A stretch of 35,222 bases of DNA from Acidobacteriota bacterium (GTDB lineage Bacteria > Acidobacteriota > Terriglobia > Acidiferrales > UBA7541), in contig QHYE01000102.1 in NCBI GenBank assembly GCA_003224055.1, positions 1 through 35,222 on the forward strand, written 5' to 3'. This document shows, in pieces, positions 25,036 through 33,385 of this stretch. Position 1 is the stretch's first letter; every line of letters begins with the position of its first letter. The notes beneath the pieces are model-generated. The model was not told where the DNA came from. It did no database searches and was given only the letters and a program-made list of their open reading frames with translations. The translations under genes were made by a program, and so were the position numbers.

Positions 25036-26289
25036 ATGCTAGACGGCAAAATCAAAAGCGCGAATTCGGAACAACCACACTTGATCTTTGTGGTGAGTTC
25101 GTCGCTCGCAGTTGGCTACCTACAAGGTCAGCTGCAGTATTTTCAGAATAAGGGCTTTGATGTGACCGTTCTCTCTCCAAAGGGACGCAAGGGCGAGTGG
25201 GAAGTGCCCCGGCCCGAGGGCATCGCGTTCATCGAAGTGCCCATGAAGCAAGAGATCGCTCCCCTGAGAGATCTTGCATCACTGTGGCGCTTGTGGCGCG
25301 CCATGCGCGCGCTGCGCCCCACAGTCTCGAATGTGGGGACCCCCAAGGCAGGGTTCTTGGGGGGCTGTGCAGCTTGGCTGAACAGAGTCCCTTGCCGGTT
25401 CTACACGCTGCACGGTTTGCGTTTCGAGACCACTAAGGGACTGAAGCGGCGAATCCTCATCTATGCTGAGCGTCTAGCTTGCCGTTTCGCCCATCGCGTC
25501 ATATGTGTCAGCCAGAGCGTGCGTGAAAAGGCGGTTGCTTCTGGGCTCACGAGCCGGGAGCGAACGGTCGTTCTCGGATCCGGCAGTTGCAATGGTGTGG
25601 ATGTTTTGCGTTTCGCAGCCACGCCAGAGATGATGAGGCGAGCGGCCGAGTTGCGGCGTCAGTTAGGAATCCCTGTCCGAGCGCCTGTTGTGGCTTTTGT
25701 TGGGCGTTTGACCCGTGACAAAGGCATTCCCGAGCTGATGGAAGCCTTTTTGCAACTCGGTAATCGATTCCCGGATCTGCGGCTACTTCTGGTGGGATGC
25801 TTCCAAGACGGAGACCCCCTTCCTGTCGATACTCGGAGATGTGTGGAGACACACCCACACGTGATTTTCGGGGGGGCGGTACAGGACACAGCTCCTTACT
25901 ACGCGATTGCCGATGTCTTAGTCCTACCAAGCCACCGGGAGGGGCTACCTACCGTAGTCCTAGAGGCACAGGCCGCCGGCAAGCCCGTGATAGGGGCGTC
26001 GGCGACTGGGATCGTAGACGTCGTCGTGGATGGCGAGACCGGACTTCTCTTTCCTGTAGGTGATGTACCAGCGCTTGCTGAGGCGATGGCAAGGCTTATC
26101 ACCGACAAAGGCTTGGCGAATAAACTGGGACTTGCAGGCCAAGAACAAGTCAAACGCAAATTTCGACAGGAGCGAATCTGGGAAGCGCTATATCGAGCGT
26201 ATTTCACAGTTTTACAAATGAAAGAACTGCCGCCATCCTTAATACCGCATACCGAGAAGAGCGGCAGTGTAGCTGGGTCCAACGAGTAG
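25036..26289 (+). CDS. Glycosyltransferase family 4 (third of three, CapM-like)
   Basis: About 417 residues from ATG 25036; a GTG at 25003 is possible, and neither has a strong ribosome-binding site. The N-terminal half, with LIFVVSSSLAVGYLQGQLQY and VTVLSPKG, is typical of the CapM-like GT4 subgroup. The C-terminal half carries VAFVGRLTRDKGIPELMEAF and the E-x7-E motif in SHREGLPTVVLEAQAAGKP. It is separated from the previous gene by a 211-base gap with no recognisable content, the longest gap in the operon. It may be the last gene of the exopolysaccharide transcript. Substrates are unknown. Confidence 0.9.
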   Translation: MLDGKIKSANSEQPHLIFVVSSSLAVGYLQGQLQYFQNKGFDVTVLSPKGRKGEWEVPRPEGIAFIEVPMKQEIAPLRDLASLWRLWRAMRALRPTVSNVGTPKAGFLGGCAAWLNRVPCRFYTLHGLRFETTKGLKRRILIYAERLACRFAHRVICVSQSVREKAVASGLTSRERTVVLGSGSCNGVDVLRFAATPEMMRRAAELRRQLGIPVRAPVVAFVGRLTRDKGIPELMEAFLQLGNRFPDLRLLLVGCFQDGDPLPVDTRRCVETHPHVIFGGAVQDTAPYYAIADVLVLPSHREGLPTVVLEAQAAGKPVIGASATGIVDVVVDGETGLLFPVGDVPALAEAMARLITDKGLANKLGLAGQEQVKRKFRQERIWEALYRAYFTVLQMKELPPSLIPHTEKSGSVAGSNE

Positions 26290-26385
26290 CCGCGCTCTAG
26301 AAATATCACAACAAGACAAATAGAGTCCCGTCCGTTTTATTGCTCCCCAGCCCGAAAAACAACTGCTGAGGGAGCCAGCGCGCTC

Positions 26386-28059
26386 ATGAACATCTACGAC
26401 AAATCAGTCAGGCGAATCGGCGAACATACGCGCTGGACCTTTCGGCGCGCTAAGGGCCTGCTGTTGACTGCAGCGGTGTTCGTCGTCTTTACGATCTTCA
26501 TTGCTGCCAGCCAGACATCAAGCGCGGCGTTTCCTTTGTGGGTGGAATCCAGTTTGATCAGAGTGGGGCAGACCGACGCCCCCGGAACGGCTTCCTCCAT
26601 CAGTCTATCCAGCGCACGCGGCGAGACTGTGGACACCCAAGTCGTCGTGCAGGGCCCCGCTGGGGGCTTGAGCAACGTGAACTTGAGCGCCTCCGCGCTT
26701 ACCGGTCCTGGCGGTGCGACCATCCCGGCGTCCAGCGTGACCCTCTACCGCGAATACTACATTACGGTTACCGGCACCGCGAATTACGGCGGGGGCAGCA
26801 ATCCACCGCTGGGTTCGGGAACGTACCCTGAACCGCTCATCCCCTTCAATGATCCGGAAACCGGTTCGCCGCTGTGCGGAACTGCAGCCACGCTCAAAGC
26901 CTGCAATGCCAGCATCAGCGCGGGGCAGAACCAACCCTACTGGATCGACATTTCCGTGCCCCGCGGAGCCACGAACAGTCCGCCAGGAACTTATACCGGC
27001 ACTATCTCGGCTACCGCCGATCAGGGCACTGTGACCATTCCGGTCACAGTGACGGTATGGAACTTTGAACTCCCAGCGCAGCCCTCGGAACTTTCCCTCT
27101 GGTCGCTTTGGCCTCCCGCGGCCGGCAATACGGTTACCACCTTGATGCAAGCCTTGATGCGCAACAAGGTAATGTATGGGGTTTCCGTCAACGCATCTTC
27201 CGACATGATTAATTTCGGCCTGAATCGTTCCGGGCTGGACGGCTCCTACTTCATCGGTATTCAGTGCAACGGTTCCTTTAGCAGTATCCCTTCAACCAGC
27301 CAGATCAACGCCGCGGCAGCCAATTTTCCGGCAGGCCTCCCGCTGGACTTCTACGTCGCAGATGAATTGAATGGCTGCTCGAGCGCTTACTCGACCCTCA
27401 AGACCATGGGCACCAACGCCCATGCCGCGAATCGCAGCGTCAAAACCATAATGACGACCAACGCCCCTGATCCGAATTTATATAACGAGGGCGATGGGCG
27501 CAGTGCCATCGATCATTGGGTGCTGCTTGATTCCATGCAACAGTGGCCCGCTCTACCGTTTACCGGTGAGGGCGACCTCTGGAGTTATGCGAGCTGCAAC
27601 ACCGGGTTCGGCAACACTCCGGCATGGATGGTGGACTATCCGCCGATCAACGAGCGTATCCAAGCGGGGTTCTTGAACTGGACGCAAGGAGCGACGGGCG
27701 TCCTCTACTACCGCTCCGACGGATGGACCGCCGGGAACACCATTGGCAGTTGGAACAATGTGGATACAACGGGTTGCGGCGGCGGCCTCGGAAGACCGGG
27801 TGACGGAATCTTCCTCTACCCTCCGGGTCCGATCGCCTCGACGGAGTCCGCTCCCGGGATCCGTCTGAAGACCATTCGCGACGGCATTCAAGACTACGAA
27901 TACGCCCAGATTCTCAAGAACCTAGGGCAAGAGGACTTTACGAACTCCATCATCGTGCCGATCGCTACGAGCTGGACCAACTGGAGTCACGACCCGAACG
28001 CCCTGGAAACTGCACGGTTGCAATTGGGGCAACAGCTCCATCAGCTTTCCACTCCATAG
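26386..28059 (+). CDS. Secreted DUF4091 / GH123-like glycoside hydrolase, short form
   Basis: A 557-residue exported protein. After a positively charged leader comes a signal sequence (GLLLTAAVFVVFTIFIAASQ, about residues 24-43). The remainder is a beta-rich N-terminal part followed by a DUF4091-type TIM-barrel domain related to GH123. The adjacent Asp326-Glu327 (YVADELNG) matches the Asp-Glu pair that GH123 beta-N-acetylgalactosaminidases use for substrate-assisted catalysis. The C-terminal signature GIRLKTIRDGIQDYEYAQIL is typical of DUF4091. From 26572 to its end it is nearly identical to the opposite-strand gene ending at 31895. It may trim or process the polysaccharide outside the cell; this is inferred from family and position. 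Confidence 0.85.
   Translation: MNIYDKSVRRIGEHTRWTFRRAKGLLLTAAVFVVFTIFIAASQTSSAAFPLWVESSLIRVGQTDAPGTASSISLSSARGETVDTQVVVQGPAGGLSNVNLSASALTGPGGATIPASSVTLYREYYITVTGTANYGGGSNPPLGSGTYPEPLIPFNDPETGSPLCGTAATLKACNASISAGQNQPYWIDISVPRGATNSPPGTYTGTISATADQGTVTIPVTVTVWNFELPAQPSELSLWSLWPPAAGNTVTTLMQALMRNKVMYGVSVNASSDMINFGLNRSGLDGSYFIGIQCNGSFSSIPSTSQINAAAANFPAGLPLDFYVADELNGCSSAYSTLKTMGTNAHAANRSVKTIMTTNAPDPNLYNEGDGRSAIDHWVLLDSMQQWPALPFTGEGDLWSYASCNTGFGNTPAWMVDYPPINERIQAGFLNWTQGATGVLYYRSDGWTAGNTIGSWNNVDTTGCGGGLGRPGDGIFLYPPGPIASTESAPGIRLKTIRDGIQDYEYAQILKNLGQEDFTNSIIVPIATSWTNWSHDPNALETARLQLGQQLHQLSTP
26572..28059 (+). repeat. Large inverted repeat, left arm (GH123-like coding sequence)
   Basis: About 1488 bases that recur in reverse complement at 31895-33385. 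Long stretches match with only occasional substitutions (for example around 26640-26760 and 27230-28050). A block at about 27091-27228 is clearly diverged from its counterpart, with a 2-codon length difference. Similarity begins abruptly at the codon for Thr in TDAPGTASS. Confidence 0.9.
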
Positions 28060-28179
28060 AGACGAACGGATTTTTCGGAGTCCACTCCTATTCAGATCTA
28101 AGAATTTTCCCCGCGCAGAGGTTCGCATCACGGCTGGGATTGATTACCAAAATACTGATTTCGAGTTACAGGAGCTAAA

Positions 28180-29409
28180 ATGGCAAAATGTGACGTAGCA
28201 ATCATCGGCGCTGGCCCTTATGGACTGTCCGCTACCGCCCACTTGCGCACGGTCAAAGGTCTGGACGTGCATACCTTCGGCGAACCCATGTCTTTTTGGG
28301 AACGCAACATGCCGAAGGGCATGCTGCTCCGCTCGGGCTGGGCAGCATCGCAAATTGCCGATCCGAACCAGTCATTGACCATGGAGGCGTACCAAGCGGC
28401 AAGCCGTACTCACTTTTCTAGCCCAGTACCCCTCGACCATTTCGTCGAATATGGACACTGGTATCAACGCCAGTCAGTGCCCGGCCTCGATTCACGAAAG
28501 ATTGCCCGCGTCGAGTCTGATTCAAAGGGCTTCCGACTTATGCTCCAAGACGGTGAGACGGTCCTTGCAGGCCGCCTAGTCGTCGCTGCCGGCATTGGTT
28601 CGTTCACTTGGCGCCCGCCCGAATTTGCCAGCCTCCCGTGTTCGCTAGCGTCTCACACATCCGAACATCGCGAACTCCGAAGGTTTGCTGGAAAACAAGT
28701 GCTCGTGATCGGAAGCGGTCAGAGCGCATTGGAATCGGCTGCATTGCTGCACGAAAGCGGTACCGAAGTCGAAATCGTAGCGCGGGCGCGTCAGATCCGT
28801 TGGCTGGGGGGATTAGTCTCAAGGACGATGCAGCACGGATTGGGCACGATCTCAAAGCTCCTCTATGCACCCACCGACGTTGGTCCCGCTGGCATCAGCC
28901 AGGTGGTGGCGCGGCCCGACTTTGTTAGGAGGATGCCCCGGTCGATTCAGGACTGGCTCCGGAACCGATCGATCCGGCCGGCCGGCGCGGGATGGCTAGC
29001 GGCGCGGCTCCAGAACGTGCCCATAAACCTCGGCCGTTCTATTGTTTCCGCTGCTCCCGTGGGCGAGCGGATAAGAGTTCAGCTCAATGACGGAAGCGAA
29101 AGAACCATCGACCATGTTCTTCTGGGAACGGGATATCGAGTGGACGTTTCCAAGTACGATTTCCTTGCCCCGAAGCTGGCGCAGTCCATAAGTCGCTTCC
29201 AAGGATATCCTCGGCTCAGGGGGGGGTTCGAATCGTCCATACCGAGATTGCACTTTCTTGGGGCGCCAGCCATCTGGAGTTTCGGCCCGCTGATGCAATT
29301 TGTCGTCGGCACGCATTATTCTTCACGCGCACTACTTCGTTGCGTCGCCGGGAAAGCTGCGGGCGATCGCGTTCGGGTCGGCGAACCACTCGTCGCCGAA
29401 CTCGGATAA
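28180..29409 (+). CDS. FAD/NAD(P)-dependent oxidoreductase
   Basis: A 409-residue two-dinucleotide-binding flavoprotein. The FAD-binding GxGxxG lies at about residues 9-14 (VAIIGAGPYGLSATAHLR). A second Rossmann motif at about 174-185 (VLVIGSGQSALESA) would bind NAD(P)H. The middle and end (VLLGTGYRVDVSKYDFL) resemble the FAD-linked lysine/ornithine N-monooxygenase-like and YpdA/CzcO-like groups. It has no signal peptide, so it is cytoplasmic. The start has AGGAG 5 bases upstream. It is the first of three same-strand genes enclosed by the inverted repeat. The substrate is unknown; oxidation of an amine or sugar-linked group for the pathway is possible. Confidence 0.85.
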   Translation: MAKCDVAIIGAGPYGLSATAHLRTVKGLDVHTFGEPMSFWERNMPKGMLLRSGWAASQIADPNQSLTMEAYQAASRTHFSSPVPLDHFVEYGHWYQRQSVPGLDSRKIARVESDSKGFRLMLQDGETVLAGRLVVAAGIGSFTWRPPEFASLPCSLASHTSEHRELRRFAGKQVLVIGSGQSALESAALLHESGTEVEIVARARQIRWLGGLVSRTMQHGLGTISKLLYAPTDVGPAGISQVVARPDFVRRMPRSIQDWLRNRSIRPAGAGWLAARLQNVPINLGRSIVSAAPVGERIRVQLNDGSERTIDHVLLGTGYRVDVSKYDFLAPKLAQSISRFQGYPRLRGGFESSIPRLHFLGAPAIWSFGPLMQFVVGTHYSSRALLRCVAGKAAGDRVRVGEPLVAELG

Positions 29410-29480
29410 TTCCTTCCTCGCCATGAGCACACAACTTCTCAGAATCGTCCGGCGTCTTGTCATGCACAGGTCTTCTTCTT

Positions 29481-30701
29481 ATGAGTGAAGCGCCAGGAGC
29501 ATTGGTAATAGGCGGAAACCTCAACGGCCTTTCGATCGCGAGGAGTTTGGGCCGCCATGGCGTGCCGGTTTGGGTGACAACCCCACCCAACATGAAGCTG
29601 GCCAGCTTCTCTCGGTATACGCTCCGGACTTTGCCCTGGCCGGACGGAGACTCTGAAGCACAAGCCGCATATCTCTTGGAACTCGCCGAACGCTACCAGC
29701 TTGACCAGTGGGTGCTGTTTCCAACCAGCGACGAATCGGCCGCCTTGGTTTCGAAATTTCACACCGCGCTCTCGCGCCGATTCCGCGTGTCGACCCCTAC
29801 GTGGGACGTCCTGCGCTGGGCTTACGACAAGCGTCTTACCTACCGATTAGCGGCCAAAGAACGAGTCGACTTCCCTCCAACGATCTATCCCGCCACCGAA
29901 GCCGATCTCGAGGCCGCCCGTTGTGCCTTTCCCGCCGTGCTGAAGCCTGCTACGCACGCCACGGTCAATCGGTTCACGGCTGATAAGGCCTGGCCTGTGG
30001 CAAATCGCGAGGAGCTTCTTGCGCGGTACCGTCAGGCCCGGGAGTTGATTCCTCCAGATTTGATTCTCGTTCAGGAGCGGATCCCTGGCGGGGGCGAGTC
30101 TCAATTCTCGTACGCTGCGCTTTGCTGCGGCGGACAACCGATTGCCTCTCTCACCGCGCGGCGGACGCGGCAATATCCGATCGACTTCGGCTATTCAAGT
30201 TCCTTTGTCGAAACTCTCGACATCCCTGAGATCGTAGCCCCTTCACGGCGTCTGCTGGCTGCAATCCGGTACACTGGAATCGTCGAAGTTGAGTACAAGC
30301 TTGACGCTCGAAATGGACGCTACAAGCTTCTGGACATCAATCCAAGGCTTTGGACATGGTCACCACTGGGCGGCCGCGCGGGGATAGACTTTCCGTATCT
30401 TCTCTGGCAAATGATGGTAGGTAGGTCTGTGGCGAAACAGACCGGACGCACAGGCGTTCGCTGGGTCCGCATGAGTACAGATGTTCCGGCCGCTATTCAC
30501 GAAATGCTTCGCGGTCGCCTAAGCCTGGGTGCGTACTTGCGCTCCTTGCGCAGTCCGGTCGAGTTTGCCCTGATGGCTGCGGACGATCCTCTGCCTGGAC
30601 TGCTGGATTTGCCCCTATTTGCGTATAGGTATTTTCATAACGGATACGAGCGTCTGCGAAACGGTGTCCCGGCTGCGAAAGGGTGTCCCGCTAAGAGTTG
30701 A
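29481..30701 (+). CDS. ATP-grasp carboxylate-amine ligase-like protein
   Basis: A 406-residue ATP-grasp enzyme. It opens with a Rossmann-like pre-ATP-grasp domain (ALVIGGNLNGLSIARSLGRH). The ATP-grasp region includes FPAVLKPATHATVNRF, the hinge-like ILVQERIPGGGESQFSY, and the metal-binding end VEVEYKLDARNGRYKLLDIN followed by PRLW (the E...N pair). ATP-grasp enzymes activate a carboxylate as acyl phosphate and join it to an amine or similar nucleophile. I choose ATG 29481 over TTG 29457. It lies 71 bases after the flavoprotein gene and 84 before the deacetylase gene. The substrate is unknown; a free amino group made by the deacetylase is an attractive acceptor. Confidence 0.87.
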   Translation: MSEAPGALVIGGNLNGLSIARSLGRHGVPVWVTTPPNMKLASFSRYTLRTLPWPDGDSEAQAAYLLELAERYQLDQWVLFPTSDESAALVSKFHTALSRRFRVSTPTWDVLRWAYDKRLTYRLAAKERVDFPPTIYPATEADLEAARCAFPAVLKPATHATVNRFTADKAWPVANREELLARYRQARELIPPDLILVQERIPGGGESQFSYAALCCGGQPIASLTARRTRQYPIDFGYSSSFVETLDIPEIVAPSRRLLAAIRYTGIVEVEYKLDARNGRYKLLDINPRLWTWSPLGGRAGIDFPYLLWQMMVGRSVAKQTGRTGVRWVRMSTDVPAAIHEMLRGRLSLGAYLRSLRSPVEFALMAADDPLPGLLDLPLFAYRYFHNGYERLRNGVPAAKGCPAKS

Positions 30702-30785
30702 AGTGTTGAGCGGCGGTTCGGGCCCGATAGAGAAAGCATACTGCCAGGCGCGCCTTCCGCACACGCAAGCCATACTGGAGAGGAA

Positions 30786-31838
30786 ATGACCCAGTCAACG
30801 GTTGTAATCAGCCTGGATTTGGAACTCAGCTGGGGAAGTTTCGATCTTTCATTTGATGAGGACCTAGTTAGAATGGGCCGGTGGACTCACGACATTGGCG
30901 CGCCGAGTTTGCTGAATCACCTCACGCGCAACGGCATATCGGCAACTTGGGCCGTGGTTGGTGCGATGATGCGTCCCTCGTTGCCCGATGTCTCCGGGCT
31001 GCCAGAAGTCAATTTCCCTCACTTCTCGAAGCCTTGGTTCAGTTATGTTCCAAAGGAAGGCGACGAATTGACTCACCCCGAGTGGTTCGGCGCACGCCTG
31101 GTAGAACTGATCAAGAGCGCAAGACCTGAACAGGAAATAGGATTTCATTCCTTTTCACACGTCCCCTTTGGGTGGCCAGGCATGACGCGCGAACGAGCAA
31201 TCGCTGAGTATCATTATTGCGCCCAGACCGCCCGAGAACTTAGGATCCCAGCAACGTGTTTCGTTTTCCCCCGGAATTCAGTTGCTTACGTCGCTGACCT
31301 TCGAGATGCAGGGTTCAAATGTTTTCGCGACGTTGATGCACTACCATTTCGCTTTGCAAGCAGCAAGCTTACTTCCATTGGCATGGTACTGGCAGATTTC
31401 GCCGGACTGTCACCACGCATGATCGAACCTTCGCTCAAAGAGGGAATCGTTTCCATTCCTGGATCGCTTTTGATCCGGTGGGCAGCCGGCTGGCGTAAGT
31501 ACATACCGGATTCGAGTCGCTTGCGGCGGCTGAGAAAAGGATTGGAACGCGTGCGTCGAAGCGGTGGGGTTTTCCACGTCTGGTTCCACCCGGAGAATCT
31601 TTATGCAGAGTGGCCGCGCCTTGAAAACGTTGCTGCCCGCTTTCTGGAAGAACTTGGAATCCTGGTGCGCAATGGAGACTTGAGATGCTTGACAATGGGG
31701 CAGCTTGCCAGCGAATTCCAAACGAAATTAGCTGCCAAAGAGGGGTGTAATCCGATTCCGGCGTACGCGGAGGCTGAATACGTGGATTGCGCGATGCCGA
31801 GACGCGAGTTTGGCCCGAGTTCAGCAATTACGCGTTGA
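30786..31838 (+). CDS. Polysaccharide deacetylase (NodB/CE4-like)
   Basis: A 350-residue NodB-homology-domain protein that would remove N- or O-acetyl groups from a sugar. Motif 1 reads ISLDLELSWG, with Asp11 and Glu13 where classic CE4 enzymes have TFDDG; this D-x-E form is common in exopolysaccharide-associated members. Motif 2, the metal-binding H-S-F-S-H, is intact (IGFHSFSHVPFGWPG). The late motif GVFHVWFHPENLY supplies the conserved histidine. There is no clear signal peptide, so the substrate may be cytoplasmic or lipid-linked. The ribosome-binding site is good (GGAGAGGAA before ATG). It converges on the long GH123-like gene, with 56 bases between the stops. Confidence 0.88.
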   Translation: MTQSTVVISLDLELSWGSFDLSFDEDLVRMGRWTHDIGAPSLLNHLTRNGISATWAVVGAMMRPSLPDVSGLPEVNFPHFSKPWFSYVPKEGDELTHPEWFGARLVELIKSARPEQEIGFHSFSHVPFGWPGMTRERAIAEYHYCAQTARELRIPATCFVFPRNSVAYVADLRDAGFKCFRDVDALPFRFASSKLTSIGMVLADFAGLSPRMIEPSLKEGIVSIPGSLLIRWAAGWRKYIPDSSRLRRLRKGLERVRRSGGVFHVWFHPENLYAEWPRLENVAARFLEELGILVRNGDLRCLTMGQLASEFQTKLAAKEGCNPIPAYAEAEYVDCAMPRREFGPSSAITR

Positions 31839-31844
31839 CTCAAT

Positions 31845-31891
31845 TCCGCGCGAGCAGGCGCGGAGTGCACCGGATCTCTGGGGAAACCCAG
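31845..31891. terminator. Two adjacent stem-loops between convergent genes
   Basis: TCCGCG (31845-31850) can pair with CGCGGA (31859-31864) around an 8-base loop. CTGGG (31878-31882) pairs with CCCAG (31887-31891) around a GAAA tetraloop. They fill the 56-base gap between two convergent stop codons, a usual place for a bidirectional terminator. Neither is followed by a T-run, so intrinsic termination is uncertain. Confidence 0.4.
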
Positions 31892-31894
31892 CAC

Positions 31895-33385
31895 CTATGG
31901 GGCAAGCAGATGGAGTTGTTGCCCCAGTTGCAGCCGCGCGGCTTCCAGCGCGTTCGGGTTGTGATTCCAGTTGCTCCAACTCGTGGCAACCGGCACGATG
32001 ATGGAGTTCACGAGGGGGGCTTGTCCCAGATTCTTGAGAATCTGGGCGTACTCGTAGTCTTGAATGCCGTCGCGAATGGCCTTCATACGGATCCCCGGAG
32101 CGGACTCCGTCGAAGCGATCGGACCCGGAGGGTAGAGGAAGATTCCGTCACCCGGTCTTCCGAGGCCGCCGCCGCAACCCGTTGTATCCACATTGTCCCA
32201 ACTGCCGATGGTGTTGCCATTGTTCCATCCGTCTGCACGCCAATAAAGGATTCCCGTCGCTCCTTGCGTCCAGTTCAAGAACCCCGCCTGGATACGCTCG
32301 TTGATCGGTGGATAATCCACCATCCATGCCGGAGTGTTGCCGAACCCGGTGTTGCAGCTCGCATAGCTCCAGAGGTCGCCCCCGCCGGTAAACGGCAGAC
32401 TGGGCCACTGTTGCACGGAATCAAGCAGCACCCAATGATCGATGGCACTGCGCCCATCGCCCTCGTTATACAAATTCGGATCAGGGGCGTTGGTCGTCAT
32501 TATGGTTTTGACGCTGCGATTCGCGGCATGGGCGTTGGTGCCCATGGTCTTGAGGGTCGAGTAAGCGCTCGAGCAGCCATTCAATTCATCTCCGACGTAG
32601 AAGTCCAGCGGGAGGCCTGCTGGAAAATTGGCTGCCGCGGCGTTGATCTGGCTGGTTGAAGGGATGCTGCTAAAGGAACCGTTGCACTGAATGCCGATGA
32701 AGTAGGAGCCGTCCAGCCCGGAACGATTCAGGCCAAAACTAGTCATGTCCGAGGCGGCGTTGGCGGCAACATCGTACCAGCCCATGACTTTGTTGCGCAT
32801 CAAGGCTTTACCCAAACTGGCTATAGTATTGCCAGTGGCGGGATTAAAAAGCGTCCATTCGGAAAGTTCCGAGGGCTGCGCTGGGAGTTCAAAGTTCCAT
32901 ACCGTCAGCGTGACCGGAATGGTCGCATTGCTCTGAGCCGTAGTGATCGAGATGGTGCCGGTATAGGTTCCCGAGGGGCTGTTGGTAGCTCCGCGGGGCA
33001 CAGAAATGTCGATCCAGTAGGGTTGGTTCTGCCCCGCGCTGATGCTGGCATTGCAGGCTTTGAGCGTGGCTGCAGTTCCGCACAGCGGCGAACCGGTTTC
33101 CGGATCATTGAAGGGGATGAGCGGTTCAGGGTACGTTCCCGAACCCAGCGGTGGATTGCTGCCCCCGCCGTAATTCGCGGTGCCGGTAACCGTTATGTAG
33201 TATTCGCGGTAGAGGGTCTCGCTGGACGCCGGGATGGTCGCACCGCCAGGACCGGTAAGCGCGGAGGCGCTCAAGTTCACGTTGCTCAAGCCCCCAGCGG
33301 GGCCCTGCACGACGACTTGGGTGTCCACAGTCTCGCCGCGTGCGCTGGATAGACTGATGGAGGAAGCCGTTCCGGGGGCGTCGGT
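31895..33385 (-). repeat. Large inverted repeat, right arm (GH123-like coding sequence)
   Basis: The reverse complement of this 1491-base segment aligns with 26572-28059. It encodes the C-terminal module of the long protein. The diverged block in this copy is at about 32733-32868. The arms are 3835 bases apart and enclose the oxidoreductase, ATP-grasp and deacetylase genes. Confidence 0.9.

Noticed and set aside
31787-32659. 290-residue plus-strand frame
   Set aside because: Antisense to the GH123-like module; the same shadow occurs opposite the other copy.
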